The notes: generated by a model not told the origin, from the letters alone. A DNA stretch of 64,000 nt from Marinobacter sp. (GCA_030457765.1 JAKDUK010000003.1:1-64000), one strand, 5' to 3'. Counted from the stretch's first letter, positions 1 to 9,562 are shown. A program made the numbers and translations.

Positions 1-418
1 CAGGGGGGCTTTCTTTGACAGCTTTGTTGCCCAGAAAGTGCATGTAAAGCCCCCATGGCAGAGAGATCAAGAGGTTTCCGACAAGCACAAATAAGGGTAG
101 TCCCCAGTCCCATCGGCCCAGATTGATTCCCATTTCCAGCGTAAAAGCTACAGCTGCCAGAGTCGTCAACAAGCTCAAACTCAAAAACATCAAAGAGAAC
201 TCAGCTCCGAACAGCCAATTACCCCCTTGTAGATCTATCCAGCAATCCGTCTTCCGACGAATCCAGCCAGTCACATCGATCGCCCGCTCACCGGTAGTAA
301 CCGGTACCGGACTCAGGGTCAGTAACTGACCATCCCGGGAAGTGCGACGGCTACCCGGCTCCCAGCCAGACTCTTCGGTGGTATGGGGGAAAATGGTTGC
401 AGCCTGCTCTTGTGCCAT
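1..418 (-). CDS. Membrane protein, 3'-truncated by window edge; candidate T6SS immunity protein
   Basis: An open frame begins with ATG at 418, two bases from the stop of the VasX-like effector gene, and runs through the window edge without a stop (139 codons visible). The N-terminal 65 residues are soluble. Two hydrophobic stretches follow, near residues 67-88 and 100-118, so it is an integral membrane protein with at least two membrane segments. In Vibrio cholerae the vasX effector is followed by tsiV2, which encodes a membrane-bound immunity protein; the same position and topology suggest a cognate immunity role here. That is inference from gene order, since I recognise no domain. A DUF6708-type membrane protein is another possibility. 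Confidence 0.6.
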   Translation of the reverse strand, partial: MAQEQAATIFPHTTEESGWEPGSRRTSRDGQLLTLSPVPVTTGERAIDVTGWIRRKTDCWIDLQGGNWLFGAEFSLMFLSLSLLTTLAAVAFTLEMGINLGRWDWGLPLFVLVGNLLISLPWGLYMHFLGNKAVKESPP

Positions 419-420
419 AA

Positions 421-3400
421 TCAGGACCCTTCGGGCGCATCAATCAGTGAATGAAAGCCATACGCACTGACCAGTGGTGCCAGCTTGGTATTCGCTTCGG
501 TCAACGGTGCTACAAGCTGCCAGGTTTTCATTTCATTCGCTGCCGTCATCGGCAGGTTGCCTTGCTCGTGTAGCATGAGCTCGTAATAGTATGCCTTGTC
601 AGTCTCCGGCAGCCAGCTGGAGGCATTCGATGGCTTGTAACGGAATGCCAGATAGAAGCCGTTAGTCGTCTCAAGCTCTCCTGAAGTCAATAGGATCTCC
701 AGCGCGAGACCGGCGTCGCCCAGACTCTGCTTGAGAACGGCCTTATTCCAGTGATCACTATCTGACTCCCAGGCCGTTCCCTCGTTCCGCAGCACAGACC
801 ACTCTATGTTATCGGCCTGCAGTGCAGACATTCCGGGCAGTTCAAGTCGAAACGCACAATACCCGGTGCGGCCATCCAACGCCTGCTTTTCAGCTTTAAC
901 CAGAAGCGCCGGCTGGTACATCACCTTGGCCAGTTCGTGCCGTTGCTGATCAGAATTCCACTTTCTGGAGTCATTACCCCAGGCACTGTGTTCGCACCAG
1001 CGTTGGATGTCGGTACGCGCATAATAGCTTTGAACCCAGTTGCCGATAAAAACAAAGGCCGTACCTACCCAAAGGTACACATTTAACCCGCGAAACACAC
1101 CGCCGGCCAAAGACAGCATGCCCCGGTTAACTGATTTCCAGGTTATATCGGCTGATGTTTTGCGAAGGATGTGAATAATACCGGCAGAGCCAGTTTTTGC
1201 CATTCGCCAACTTCCAGCCGTAAGCAATGCATCACCGACGAAAGTAACGCCATTACCAACCCGAGCAGGGCCAACATCCTCAGGATTGGTTAATTCAATG
1301 AGCTGTTTTGCTCCATCGGCAACTGCTGCAAAAAATCCACCCCAAGCGGCTATCGTACCTCCCCAGACATTCACACGAGCCAGCCTGCTCAGCACCGCTT
1401 CTGCCTGAGAAACCGCCTGATAGTAATAATTCAGTCGGGCACCGCCAACAATAGTCATCACACTAGCCGCAGCACCAATAGTGCCAGCCACACCGGAAAC
1501 TGCATCCGCATAGCTTGCATCAGGAGCGTCATCGCGGATTTTTTTAAGAGCATCCCACGCCCCAACCGCCCCAATTATCCCCATAAACGAAACCAGGCCA
1601 AGACCACCGATACGTACCGGCACGTCCGCCGTTTTTTGCCCATGGACTATGCCACGCCCATAATCCCACATGCTCGTGAGTCCGCCGCGGGCATGCAGTC
1701 GTTTCAGTTCGTCCAGTTCAGCCTGAAGCGCCCGGCCATAGGTGGTTCGGGTTATTCCACCGATCAGTAAGGCACCGCTGTGGTGCTCCCCCTCAATCGG
1801 CGAGGTATCCAGTAACTGAAAGCCTCGCTCTCTGAGCTGGGTTGCCAATAACTGCTTTCTTGCCCGGGCTTCGCCTATCTGCTGGTCATATTGATGCTTA
1901 TTGTTTTTGCGCGCTCTTGTACTCGCCTCACTTCGGCGCTGTTCAAGCCGTTTCTCGTCTGCCAGCGCTTCTTCATGCTGATTCGCCAGGCGCTCAATTT
2001 CCTGCACCAGTGACTCATGCTTCGCAAGCGCACGTCCATCCGCAATATCCAGATCAATCTGATACAGCCGTTGATTCTCAAAAATATGCGCTTGCAGACC
2101 AGGCGGCATTTGTTGAAATACCTGCCGTAGCCTGCCCTGTAAATTGGCTGCATCGGCGGCTTCAACCAGTTCAAAAAGGACTATCCGCGCCGTAATATTA
2201 AGCTGGGCCAAATGATGGCTTAACTGTTCAGCCGCTCCCGGCGGCAACTCGGGAAATTGAAAGTGCGAGCTATTCTCTACCAGTTCAAGCCACTCACGAT
2301 AGGCAGTCGGGCTGCTCCTGGCCGCCATCAGGCTTTTAAATGCATCGATCAGGTCTTTGACAGTTCGGGGGATAATCTCTGGCTTGAGATCAAGAGAAAT
2401 CAGATGCTGGTGTCCGATCTCTTCAAAATAGAATTGCTTCAGAAAGCTGAAATCATCTGTTGATTGCGACCACTCGGACAGTATCGTAACCAGCGCATTG
2501 TCCAGCCCTAACAGGGTACCGTAGTGTTTCTCGCTGGCACGGTCGTACAGATGGCCGTGCAGATAGAAACTCTCTAAAAGACACTTGATATCCGAAACAA
2601 TGCGCTGCTTTTCATCAGCAAACCATGAAAGTGCTTTCTGGCTTTCCTCCAGATACGCATTCATTTCGTTCAGACGCACCAGATCAGCAATGCCCTGCTG
2701 ACCACCAAGTGCCGAACCATCAACCAGATTTTCCTGATACTCTGCCAGAGACTCGATGGCATTAAGTATCTCACTCTGTTCCAGACCCAGTTCACCAGCC
2801 AGTGCCTGCGTACCTTCACGCATAGCCCTTACCCGCTCACGATCTTCAGGCATAAAGCTTAATGTCATTGGGCCCGTTATTTTGTTGGTACTGTTCTGGT
2901 AATCGGGGAAATCGTCAACGAGTTGCTTGAACTCCGCCTTTTGGTCACGGCTGGCCTGAGCAATTTTTTTAAAGATGGCTCTGCCGTCTGCATCGTCAAG
3001 CTGTTCTGCAAAAGCATTTGCAACTTCCCCAATCCGCTCACCATCCAGGCGGATCAAGTCACTGATAAAGCGAGCCGGATAATACGCCGCATCTTCCTTT
3101 TCCAGCCAGGCCGTGTGATTGGTATCAACGACTCCCCAGGCATCAAACAGATCACTGATATGACCTGTAAGATCATCAACCACAAGGTAAGCATGGTCCT
3201 GTTCATATGCGGCCAGTCTGTGAGAAAAGGGCTCCCGAGCCCCGTCCATCGTATCCTGAGACCAGTACCAAGGGGGTAGATTGGATTGGCCATCCATAGG
3301 AACATCAGTTTTAACCGGGTGTTGCAGCAACTGTTCCAGATCGGATTTGTTCAGTAATTGGGGCTTTCCCTGAATCGGGCAAAAGCCGGTTAGTACCACT

Positions 3401-3870
3401 CGCCTCATGACTTCGCTGCGGTAGCTCTCCCAGCGAATGAGCATACTGCACTTTTTGGCCGTCAGTTGATGAGACGAGAACAGTATGTCGATATGGCCCC
3501 GGCGAGGCACAACCACAGCGGGTGTATCTGGCGTACCGGCACGCTGATCTTTAGCTGCATCGCTCCCGGCCCAAAGACGCTTGGTGACAGCTCCGCCTTC
3601 TGTTACCTGATACTCATGCAGAGTATCCGGTGCATCAGAATGAAACAGGTATAAATAACCATCCCGTACCTGACGGATACCCACGGGTTGAAAACCCAAT
3701 TCATACTGCGATTCCAGCGCATCGTGATCCACTGGTTTATCAACATAGGCATAACGAACGGGAATTAACTGAATATCAGTTCGAGTCAGCGGGCAGGCGC
3801 CTTCTGCCGTAATGTCTGCCTGGCTTTGTCGATCTCCGGCTGCTACCGGGTCGCCTATCATTGCTCCCAT
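421..3870 (-). CDS. VasX-like T6SS pore-forming effector
   Basis: The 1149-residue protein opens with a segment typical of the toxin VasX N-terminal region: a CPLTR motif, then IQLIPVRYAYVD, then a GYLYLFH motif near residue 90. The middle (about 300-720) is alpha-helical and charged, with a coiled-coil-like Glu/Arg-rich stretch near 640-700. The C-terminal third has hydrophobic segments near residues 751-775, 787-810, 833-853 and 923-948, followed by a soluble tail of about 200 residues. VasX of V. cholerae is a lipid-binding toxin that permeabilises target inner membranes after delivery by the T6SS. The gene overlaps the DUF4123 adaptor gene upstream by 13 bases, and a membrane-protein gene follows. 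Effector class is well supported; target and activity are inferred. Confidence 0.8.
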   Translation of the reverse strand: MGAMIGDPVAAGDRQSQADITAEGACPLTRTDIQLIPVRYAYVDKPVDHDALESQYELGFQPVGIRQVRDGYLYLFHSDAPDTLHEYQVTEGGAVTKRLWAGSDAAKDQRAGTPDTPAVVVPRRGHIDILFSSHQLTAKKCSMLIRWESYRSEVMRRVVLTGFCPIQGKPQLLNKSDLEQLLQHPVKTDVPMDGQSNLPPWYWSQDTMDGAREPFSHRLAAYEQDHAYLVVDDLTGHISDLFDAWGVVDTNHTAWLEKEDAAYYPARFISDLIRLDGERIGEVANAFAEQLDDADGRAIFKKIAQASRDQKAEFKQLVDDFPDYQNSTNKITGPMTLSFMPEDRERVRAMREGTQALAGELGLEQSEILNAIESLAEYQENLVDGSALGGQQGIADLVRLNEMNAYLEESQKALSWFADEKQRIVSDIKCLLESFYLHGHLYDRASEKHYGTLLGLDNALVTILSEWSQSTDDFSFLKQFYFEEIGHQHLISLDLKPEIIPRTVKDLIDAFKSLMAARSSPTAYREWLELVENSSHFQFPELPPGAAEQLSHHLAQLNITARIVLFELVEAADAANLQGRLRQVFQQMPPGLQAHIFENQRLYQIDLDIADGRALAKHESLVQEIERLANQHEEALADEKRLEQRRSEASTRARKNNKHQYDQQIGEARARKQLLATQLRERGFQLLDTSPIEGEHHSGALLIGGITRTTYGRALQAELDELKRLHARGGLTSMWDYGRGIVHGQKTADVPVRIGGLGLVSFMGIIGAVGAWDALKKIRDDAPDASYADAVSGVAGTIGAAASVMTIVGGARLNYYYQAVSQAEAVLSRLARVNVWGGTIAAWGGFFAAVADGAKQLIELTNPEDVGPARVGNGVTFVGDALLTAGSWRMAKTGSAGIIHILRKTSADITWKSVNRGMLSLAGGVFRGLNVYLWVGTAFVFIGNWVQSYYARTDIQRWCEHSAWGNDSRKWNSDQQRHELAKVMYQPALLVKAEKQALDGRTGYCAFRLELPGMSALQADNIEWSVLRNEGTAWESDSDHWNKAVLKQSLGDAGLALEILLTSGELETTNGFYLAFRYKPSNASSWLPETDKAYYYELMLHEQGNLPMTAANEMKTWQLVAPLTEANTKLAPLVSAYGFHSLIDAPEGS

Positions 3871-4796
3871 TGCTCTGCTCTCCCTGCATTGTGTGTCTGA
3901 GCTAACTCCATTGCCATCAAGGCAGCCTGGCGTGCTTCAGCGCCCCCCGTCTCTCTGGGACATGTCTGAAACAGCCGATAGACGGCCGGTGCCACCCGAT
4001 CCCACGCGGCCAGGTCACCCAGGCATCCGAACGCCGTGCACCAGTGCGTCAGTGCCTGCACGGATGTATATCCGTTACTTATGGCTTCGTTTATTAAATG
4101 TCGAAGCGTATCAATCCTGAGGGCTGTCCGCTCATTGGCCAGCCAGCCCGGGAAATAGGTGTCCAGATGGCGGACTAACCTTATTAAAGTCACCCTACGG
4201 TCGACGTCTGCCAGGTGCGTCAGCGTGAGGTCGCTCAGCAAGTACATTGTCGCCACACTCGCTGCCTGAGTCTTGCCATTATCGGGCGTCCAGGCTTCAT
4301 CGCGTCGCTGGCAGTACCAGCCGTCCCACAAGCTATCCGGCAGTTGCACGCCATTTATCATCGACCAATAACCTGGCATACCACCGTCTTTAGAGGGTGC
4401 CAATAAAACTCTCGCGACAGCGGGATCCGAAAAACGCAGAAACACGCTGTGACCAAGCGGATGACGTACTTGAATGAACTGGCGGAGGTGGCTCGCGACC
4501 GTATCCAAAGATTCGTGGCTAATCAGCCCATAGCCACACTCAAGGGCCTGGAGCTCCATCAGCAATGATTCCAGGCCCGGATGTCCCTGTTCAACGCGAA
4601 CCAATAAAGGAGCTACCTGACGTATCTGTGCCCATTCTGTGCCATCAAACAGGTTGCAATAATCCGGGGTGTCAAATAGCTCGTACAGCCATCTTTCCCC
4701 TTCCGCACGCTTACTGCCATCGATCAGAATGTAATCAGCCTGAACATCGGCTGGCGATAGTTTAACGCCAGATGGCGCATCAAATACGTCAAGCAT
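3858..4796 (-). CDS. DUF4123 T6SS effector adaptor (VasW/Tap-like)
   Basis: DUF4123 proteins bind a specific effector and load it onto a VgrG tip. This one has the domain's characteristic start (ADYILIDGSKR), followed by an acidic and aromatic body of about 120 residues, then a helical C-terminal half. The frame stays open up to 4832. I prefer the ATG at 4796 because a GGAAG sits nine bases upstream and this start overlaps the vgrG stop by only eight bases, giving translational coupling. The gene lies between vgrG and the VasX-like effector gene, as vasW does in V. cholerae. Its partner is therefore inferred to be that effector. Confidence 0.82.
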   Translation of the reverse strand: MLDVFDAPSGVKLSPADVQADYILIDGSKRAEGERWLYELFDTPDYCNLFDGTEWAQIRQVAPLLVRVEQGHPGLESLLMELQALECGYGLISHESLDTVASHLRQFIQVRHPLGHSVFLRFSDPAVARVLLAPSKDGGMPGYWSMINGVQLPDSLWDGWYCQRRDEAWTPDNGKTQAASVATMYLLSDLTLTHLADVDRRVTLIRLVRHLDTYFPGWLANERTALRIDTLRHLINEAISNGYTSVQALTHWCTAFGCLGDLAAWDRVAPAVYRLFQTCPRETGGAEARQAALMAMELAQTHNAGRAEQWEQ

Positions 4797-6879
4797 TGGA
4801 GCCATCTTCCGACCCATCGTTACCAGCCTCACACACAGCTGTCAGCGCCTTGCCCTCCTTAAGCGCACGAATCTGAGCACCCGGTTCTGGCTCCGCATGT
4901 GCTCGCTGATCAACTTCAGCTAAGGCTACGATTTCAGCCACACTTCCTGCCGCTGTCACCAACCCCGGCATCTCCGGCACCTGCACAGTCTGCCCACTCC
5001 CCTTGCCTGCAGCACCCCCAGCGTTCATCTTGATACTCGCACCACTGAGTGCGACACCACTGGGATCAATTTTCACAAAGCTACCGCCCGCCTTCAGAGT
5101 AATCTCGGCACCGGCTTCAATAACGGCCTTTTGTCCAGCTTTAATATGCAACTCGGTACCCGAGTCACTGAGCCAGGCGGTGCCAGCTTTCAGGTGCAGG
5201 GTACCGGTTACGTTGAAGCTATGGTCTTTACCTGTCTGTTCACGCTTTTCGCCGTCGATGGTTTGGTGCTTGTTGCCTTTTACGTGGCTGAACTGGTCGT
5301 TCTCAACGGTTAGATGGCTGTCGTTTTTGATGACTTCGGTGTGGTTGTTTTCGGTGAACAGATCCAGGTCTTTTTGGGCGTGGACGTAAATCTGTTGTTT
5401 GTCGGCCTCATCCTCAAACCGCAGTTCGTTGCTGCCATCACCCTTGTGGGTCTGGGTTTTCAGGGTGGTGCGGGTTTTGTGTTCTGGTAACGCATAAGGC
5501 GGTGTGTTGGTGGCGTGGTAGGTACGGCCAGTAATAATAGGCTGATCCGGGTCGCCATCGAGGAAGGAGACGATCACTTCATTGCCGATTCTGGGCAGTG
5601 CCATGAATCCATACTGGCCGCCTGCCCAGCCTTGGCTTACACGCAACCATGCGCTGCTGTGTTCGTTATTTTCAGAGTAGCGATCCCAAGGAAACCGGAC
5701 TTTTACCCGGCCAAATTCATCGCAGTGAATCTCTTCGCCTTCCGGGCCAGTCACTATGGCTATCTGGGGGCCGTCCATCAGAGGGCGATGATCACACAGG
5801 GGGCGCCAGGTTTTATCGGCAGGAATGGCACTGAACGTATTGTGATAGGTGGTCGTTCCAGAACCGCCCTCTTCTTCCATGGCTTGGGGCTGTTTGCCGG
5901 TGTGAGTAACGGCGGTAAGCAACCAGTCCCGGTTCAGGTTGGCATTGTCGTGTTCGGTGAGTTCGGCTTTGGCACCACAGGTGAAGTCTGCGCGGTTGCT
6001 TTCGCCGCTCGCGGTGCTGGCGTCGTTTCGGAGGGCATCCAGTTTTGCTTCGGTAAACGGCTGGCCGCTGGCGTCGGCTTTGAATCGGCCCGGGTAGTCG
6101 AAGTGTTGATAATCCTGTCTTTGGTTGGCACTGGCTGCACTGTGTTCGTGCATCAGGGCGTAGGCCGGGTTCTTGAAGGTATAATCCTTCATGGCCACAG
6201 AAGCGGCACGAACCCGCTCTTCATAGCGGAAGCGGAACACGGCTGGTTGCTTGGTGCTTCCGCCGGCTTTACCGTTGTATTCGGCGGCATCCAGCCTTGG
6301 CGCGTGGCCGTGATGGTCGGCTATAATTAATCCGGGTTGCTCACTCCCATCCTCGCTGCCGTGTTGATAACGGAAATGCCAGCCTTCCTCTGCTGCCATT
6401 CGCGCCATGAACGCCAAATCGCTTTCCCGGTGTTGAACGCAATATTCCCGCTCCTGCGGGGTGCGTTTCAAATCAAACACCGAGCTCATAATGCCCCGCT
6501 CTTCCAACAGGGTGCGCACGAGGGTGTCTGTGGCTTGGGTTTGGAAAATTCGGCTGTTGTGCATCAGCCCCAAGCGCCATAAAGGCGGCTGAATAACCAA
6601 CTCATAAACGGTACGGCGGTGGCCGCTGTCACCGCGGGCAAACTCATTCACCACACCGGTAAAGCGACGAAGCGCCATGCCGTCTTGCCAAACCACCAGA
6701 TCCACTGGTTGTTCCAGAACATCTAAAACATCCACATCTGGATCGGTACAGGCCAGCTCAAGATGGCCGTGGAATAGCTCGGACAGCCGTTCGGTCAGCG
6801 TAAAGCCAACAACGGAAAATAAATCAGTGGGGAGTTCGCCAACACGGGCGGTAAACTGCAATCCGCTTGCCTGAGGCAT
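4789..6879 (-). CDS. vgrG: Type VI secretion system tip protein VgrG (TssI)
   Basis: VgrG trimers form the puncturing spike at the end of the Hcp tube. The N-terminal gp27-like part has the family phrases LFHGHLELA and MAAEEGWHFRY. The middle OB-fold part carries FGRVKVRFPWD, SAWLRVSQGWAG and GFMALPRIGNEVIVSFLDGDPDQPI. It ends in a gp5-like beta-helix rich in short repeats (about residues 500-620) and a short acidic tail with no recognisable fused toxin. The frame opens at 6936, but ATG at 6879 has AAGGA eight bases upstream and matches the family start. It heads a minus-strand cassette with adaptor, effector and putative immunity genes. No structural T6SS genes are in the window, so this is an orphan vgrG island. 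Confidence 0.95.
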   Translation of the reverse strand: MPQASGLQFTARVGELPTDLFSVVGFTLTERLSELFHGHLELACTDPDVDVLDVLEQPVDLVVWQDGMALRRFTGVVNEFARGDSGHRRTVYELVIQPPLWRLGLMHNSRIFQTQATDTLVRTLLEERGIMSSVFDLKRTPQEREYCVQHRESDLAFMARMAAEEGWHFRYQHGSEDGSEQPGLIIADHHGHAPRLDAAEYNGKAGGSTKQPAVFRFRYEERVRAASVAMKDYTFKNPAYALMHEHSAASANQRQDYQHFDYPGRFKADASGQPFTEAKLDALRNDASTASGESNRADFTCGAKAELTEHDNANLNRDWLLTAVTHTGKQPQAMEEEGGSGTTTYHNTFSAIPADKTWRPLCDHRPLMDGPQIAIVTGPEGEEIHCDEFGRVKVRFPWDRYSENNEHSSAWLRVSQGWAGGQYGFMALPRIGNEVIVSFLDGDPDQPIITGRTYHATNTPPYALPEHKTRTTLKTQTHKGDGSNELRFEDEADKQQIYVHAQKDLDLFTENNHTEVIKNDSHLTVENDQFSHVKGNKHQTIDGEKREQTGKDHSFNVTGTLHLKAGTAWLSDSGTELHIKAGQKAVIEAGAEITLKAGGSFVKIDPSGVALSGASIKMNAGGAAGKGSGQTVQVPEMPGLVTAAGSVAEIVALAEVDQRAHAEPEPGAQIRALKEGKALTAVCEAGNDGSEDGSNA

Positions 6880-6997
6880 ATCTTCAATCCTTGAAGGTAT
6901 GGTTATGTGTGAATCCGGGCAAGAATTCTGTCGCAAAAACGGCGGTTAATCAAACGTTCACTGATCCAAACGAGCATCACCTCTCACCAAAAGAGTA

Positions 6998-7894
6998 TCA
7001 GGACGACACTTGAGCCCGTGCTTTCATCCGAAATGGGCGCGTCCACCACTCAGACATCAGTACACCAAATAAAGTCAGCCCACCGCCAATGAAGTGATGC
7101 AACCCTAGCGTTTCATTCAGCATCACGGCGGCAATAACCGCTGTTAAAATAGGTACCAGGTTAAAAAACACGGTGGTACGGCTGGGCCCCAAGTGTTTTA
7201 TTCCGGTCATCCAGGCCAGCGGTGCACCAATAGACGCAAACACGCAGGCGAACAACACCAATGGCAGGTTATCGCTGTTTAGCCCAGCTTGTGGCGATAC
7301 AGCAAACAATGGGAACAATACCACCACGGCCACAAGAACCTGCGCATACAGTAATTGCATTGCAGGCAGGGGAATCTGCCATTTTTTCAGTAGGGTGCTG
7401 TAAATAGCGTAGGCAGCAACCGCCACTAACATCATGCCATCGCCACCGTTAATCCCCTGATCAGCAAGGGCCGTCAGGTCTCCTGAGGTGATAACAATCA
7501 ACACACCCAAAAATGAAAACAGTGAACCGACCACAGCGCCCACGGTCAGGCGATGCCCCAGTGCCATTATCGCCAGCACCAGTGACATGACCGGCATCAG
7601 CGCCAATACAATGCCCATGTTGGTAGCGGTGGTTTTTGGCGCTGCGAAATAAGCAAGGCTCTGGTAAATTGCCATGCCCAGCACACCCAGTACAAAAATC
7701 TTGCCCAGATTTGCTTTAACCACCGGCCAGGACCTCAACGTTGGGCGCAGCAATACAGGTGTGAGCACGACAGCAGCAAATAACCAACGATAGAAACCAA
7801 TTTCAGCTGGAAAAATAACACCCACAGTCAGTTTGTTAACTACGGTGTTTCCCGCCCAGAAGATGACAGCTAATAGCGGAAACGCATAATACAT
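6998..7894 (-). CDS. EamA/DMT-family transporter
   Basis: A hydrophobic protein of about 298 residues with ten predicted membrane segments arranged as two EamA repeats; the first repeat begins VIFWAGNTVVNKL and the second covers the second half. DMT proteins export or take up small metabolites such as amino acids, but the substrate cannot be read from sequence. The frame starts with GTG at 7900; ATG at 7894, two codons later, is preferred. It lies alone, transcribed in the same direction as vgrG but separated from it by more than 100 bases and not obviously functionally linked. Confidence 0.85.
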   Translation of the reverse strand: MYYAFPLLAVIFWAGNTVVNKLTVGVIFPAEIGFYRWLFAAVVLTPVLLRPTLRSWPVVKANLGKIFVLGVLGMAIYQSLAYFAAPKTTATNMGIVLALMPVMSLVLAIMALGHRLTVGAVVGSLFSFLGVLIVITSGDLTALADQGINGGDGMMLVAVAAYAIYSTLLKKWQIPLPAMQLLYAQVLVAVVVLFPLFAVSPQAGLNSDNLPLVLFACVFASIGAPLAWMTGIKHLGPSRTTVFFNLVPILTAVIAAVMLNETLGLHHFIGGGLTLFGVLMSEWWTRPFRMKARAQVSS

Positions 7895-8096
7895 AGTCAC
7901 AAACCCCGGAAAATCAGTGGATAATCAAAAGCGTTATTATCCCCGTGCGTTTATTAAAGGCCATACTGGGTTTTACCGCTCCAGTCATTTACCTGAACAA
8001 CTCACGCCAAACCTTTCAGGACAGACAAAACAACTTGTTCTTGCCAGCCCACACTGGAACAATTGTAACCATACTTACCTTTCTATATGGCCCCTC

Positions 8097-8345
8097 ATGA
8101 AACTATTAGTTCGTAACCTCGCACGCACAACCACCGAGCAGGAAATCCAGGAACTGTTTACGGCTCACGGTACGGTAACTGAGTGCACTCTGGTTTTGGA
8201 TAAAGAAACTGGAAAATCAAAAGGCTTTGGCTTTGTAGAAATGCCAAATACCAAGGAGGCGAAGTTGGCCAAGGCGCTTCTGAACGACGCCCGGGTGGGT
8301 AAAAACAAAATACGAGTGAAATTCGCTCAAGACAAAGAGCAGTAA
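8097..8345 (+). CDS. RNA-binding protein with single RRM
   Basis: The 82-residue product is a stand-alone RNA recognition motif. RNP2 is LLVRNL at residues 3-8 and RNP1 is KGFGFVEM at about residues 42-49, with the beta-alpha-beta-beta-alpha-beta spacing expected for the fold. Proteins of this type in proteobacteria and cyanobacteria bind single-stranded RNA and are often cold-associated. The frame is open back to 7917, but the domain begins exactly at the ATG at 8097 and the upstream residues look non-coding. No strong ribosome-binding site is visible. RNA targets are unknown. Confidence 0.88.
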   Translation: MKLLVRNLARTTTEQEIQELFTAHGTVTECTLVLDKETGKSKGFGFVEMPNTKEAKLAKALLNDARVGKNKIRVKFAQDKEQ

Positions 8346-8365
8346 GCAGCTGTTCAACCGGTACT

Positions 8366-8677
8366 TTACGTTATCGGCGCATTGGCGGCACGTTCAGCTA
8401 TACACTCGTAGCCGCCCATTTCAAATTCCCGACAAATCAGCGGTCGTTTCTCATAAATTGAACAGGACATGGTGGTGCGGTCCAGTGCGGCGCACCAACC
8501 ATCGTCCAATCGCGCCATGGTCAAGCCACCCCACTCGTCCTCTTCAATGAAACGCTCGGGTACGCCCGTCTCGGTAATCAGCATGACTTCCAGGCGGCAA
8601 CAGCAGGCTTGGCAGCTTGAACAACTGACATTAGGGTCTGGCAGGGTTACCGATTCGATCCTGACTGGCTTCGCCAT
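8366..8677 (-). CDS. YkgJ-family cysteine cluster protein
   Basis: A 103-residue protein with the metal-binding pattern of the YkgJ/CxxCxxCC family: CSSCQACCC near the N-terminus, a central Cys in DGWCAALD, and CSIYEKRPLICREFEMG near residue 80. The conserved cysteines are thought to coordinate zinc or an iron-sulfur centre; no enzymatic role is established for the family. It converges on the RRM gene with 20 bases between stops and sits 41 bases downstream of the sulfurtransferase gene on the same strand, so it could be co-transcribed with it. Confidence 0.88.
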   Translation of the reverse strand: MAKPVRIESVTLPDPNVSCSSCQACCCRLEVMLITETGVPERFIEEDEWGGLTMARLDDGWCAALDRTTMSCSIYEKRPLICREFEMGGYECIAERAANAPIT

Positions 8678-8718
8678 AGTTCAGATGCGCCTTTCACAGA
8701 AAAGGCTGAAGGGCCACA

Positions 8719-9561
8719 TCAGTCTGATGTGGCAACAGGCAATGATGGGTTACTCCCCCAGTCAGCCCAGGAACCGTCATAAAGCACGGTATTTTCGTAA
8801 CCCGCAATCACGGCCGCCATCAAGATAATGCAGGCTGTAATACCCGAGCCACAGGAAAACACCGTTTGCTGATTTTCTGGAGGCAAAAGGTTTGAGAAAA
8901 CCACTTTCAGTTGCTCTGCGCTTTTAAAACTGTGATCGTCCAGCACTTCGGCAAACGGCAGGTTCTGTGAACCCGGCACATGCCCACTGCGCACCCCTTC
9001 CCTTGGCTCGGGCGCTGTCCCGCTGAAGCGTTCGGCGGAGCGCGCATCAATGGCGGTGACCTGCCCGGCCTTCAACTCTTTCAAGAGATAGTTTGAGTCA
9101 CACACCCTGTCAGATTGCAGTGCCCCTACAATGCTTCCTGTCTCGCTGGGCCTGGCCAAGCCAGACACCGTTTCTCTTTGTTCCGCCAGCCACTTGGGTA
9201 AACCGCCATCAAGAACAAAGGTGTTTTCGTGCCCCATCGCCTGAAATATCCACCAGGCTCTGGGGGCAGAGTAAACACCCTGGTTGTCATAAATAATGAC
9301 AATACTGTCGCGGTGTATCCCCAGCTTCTGAGCTTGCCGGGTGAACCGCTCTTCCGCTGGAAAGGCATGAATCATGGGCGAGTTCAGATCGCAAAAGTCA
9401 CGCTCCAGATCGAACTGCCTGGCCCCGGGAATAAACACAGGCTCATCGTATACACGGGGCGTTCTGCCAATCACCTTGCTCATGCTGGCATCGAGAAGAA
9501 CCAGATTCTGGTTGGGCAGGTTATCTGCCAGCCAGCCCGTTGTAACAAGAGGGAAGCCCAT
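8719..9561 (-). CDS. sseA: 3-mercaptopyruvate sulfurtransferase
   Basis: The enzyme transfers sulfur from 3-mercaptopyruvate to thiol acceptors or cyanide. The 280-residue product has two rhodanese domains: the first contains VLLDASMSKV and the non-catalytic segment VIIYDNQG, and the second carries the active-site loop CGSGITA near residue 238. The CGSG(V/I)TA loop separates mercaptopyruvate enzymes from thiosulfate rhodaneses. The open frame extends to 9777, but those 72 extra codons overlap the ddh gene and lack homology; ATG at 9561 is used, one base after the ddh stop. This places it in a probable operon with ddh and the upstream EamA exporter. Confidence 0.9.
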   Translation of the reverse strand: MGFPLVTTGWLADNLPNQNLVLLDASMSKVIGRTPRVYDEPVFIPGARQFDLERDFCDLNSPMIHAFPAEERFTRQAQKLGIHRDSIVIIYDNQGVYSAPRAWWIFQAMGHENTFVLDGGLPKWLAEQRETVSGLARPSETGSIVGALQSDRVCDSNYLLKELKAGQVTAIDARSAERFSGTAPEPREGVRSGHVPGSQNLPFAEVLDDHSFKSAEQLKVVFSNLLPPENQQTVFSCGSGITACIILMAAVIAGYENTVLYDGSWADWGSNPSLPVATSD

Positions 9562-9562
9562 A

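Noticed and set aside
5515-6330. A 271-codon open frame antisense to vgrG
   Set aside because: Shadow of the VgrG core; glycine/valine-rich translation with no motif.
7917-8096. N-terminal extension of the RRM protein by 60 codons
   Set aside because: No ribosome-binding site, the RRM fold starts at 8097, and the extra residues show no sign of selection.
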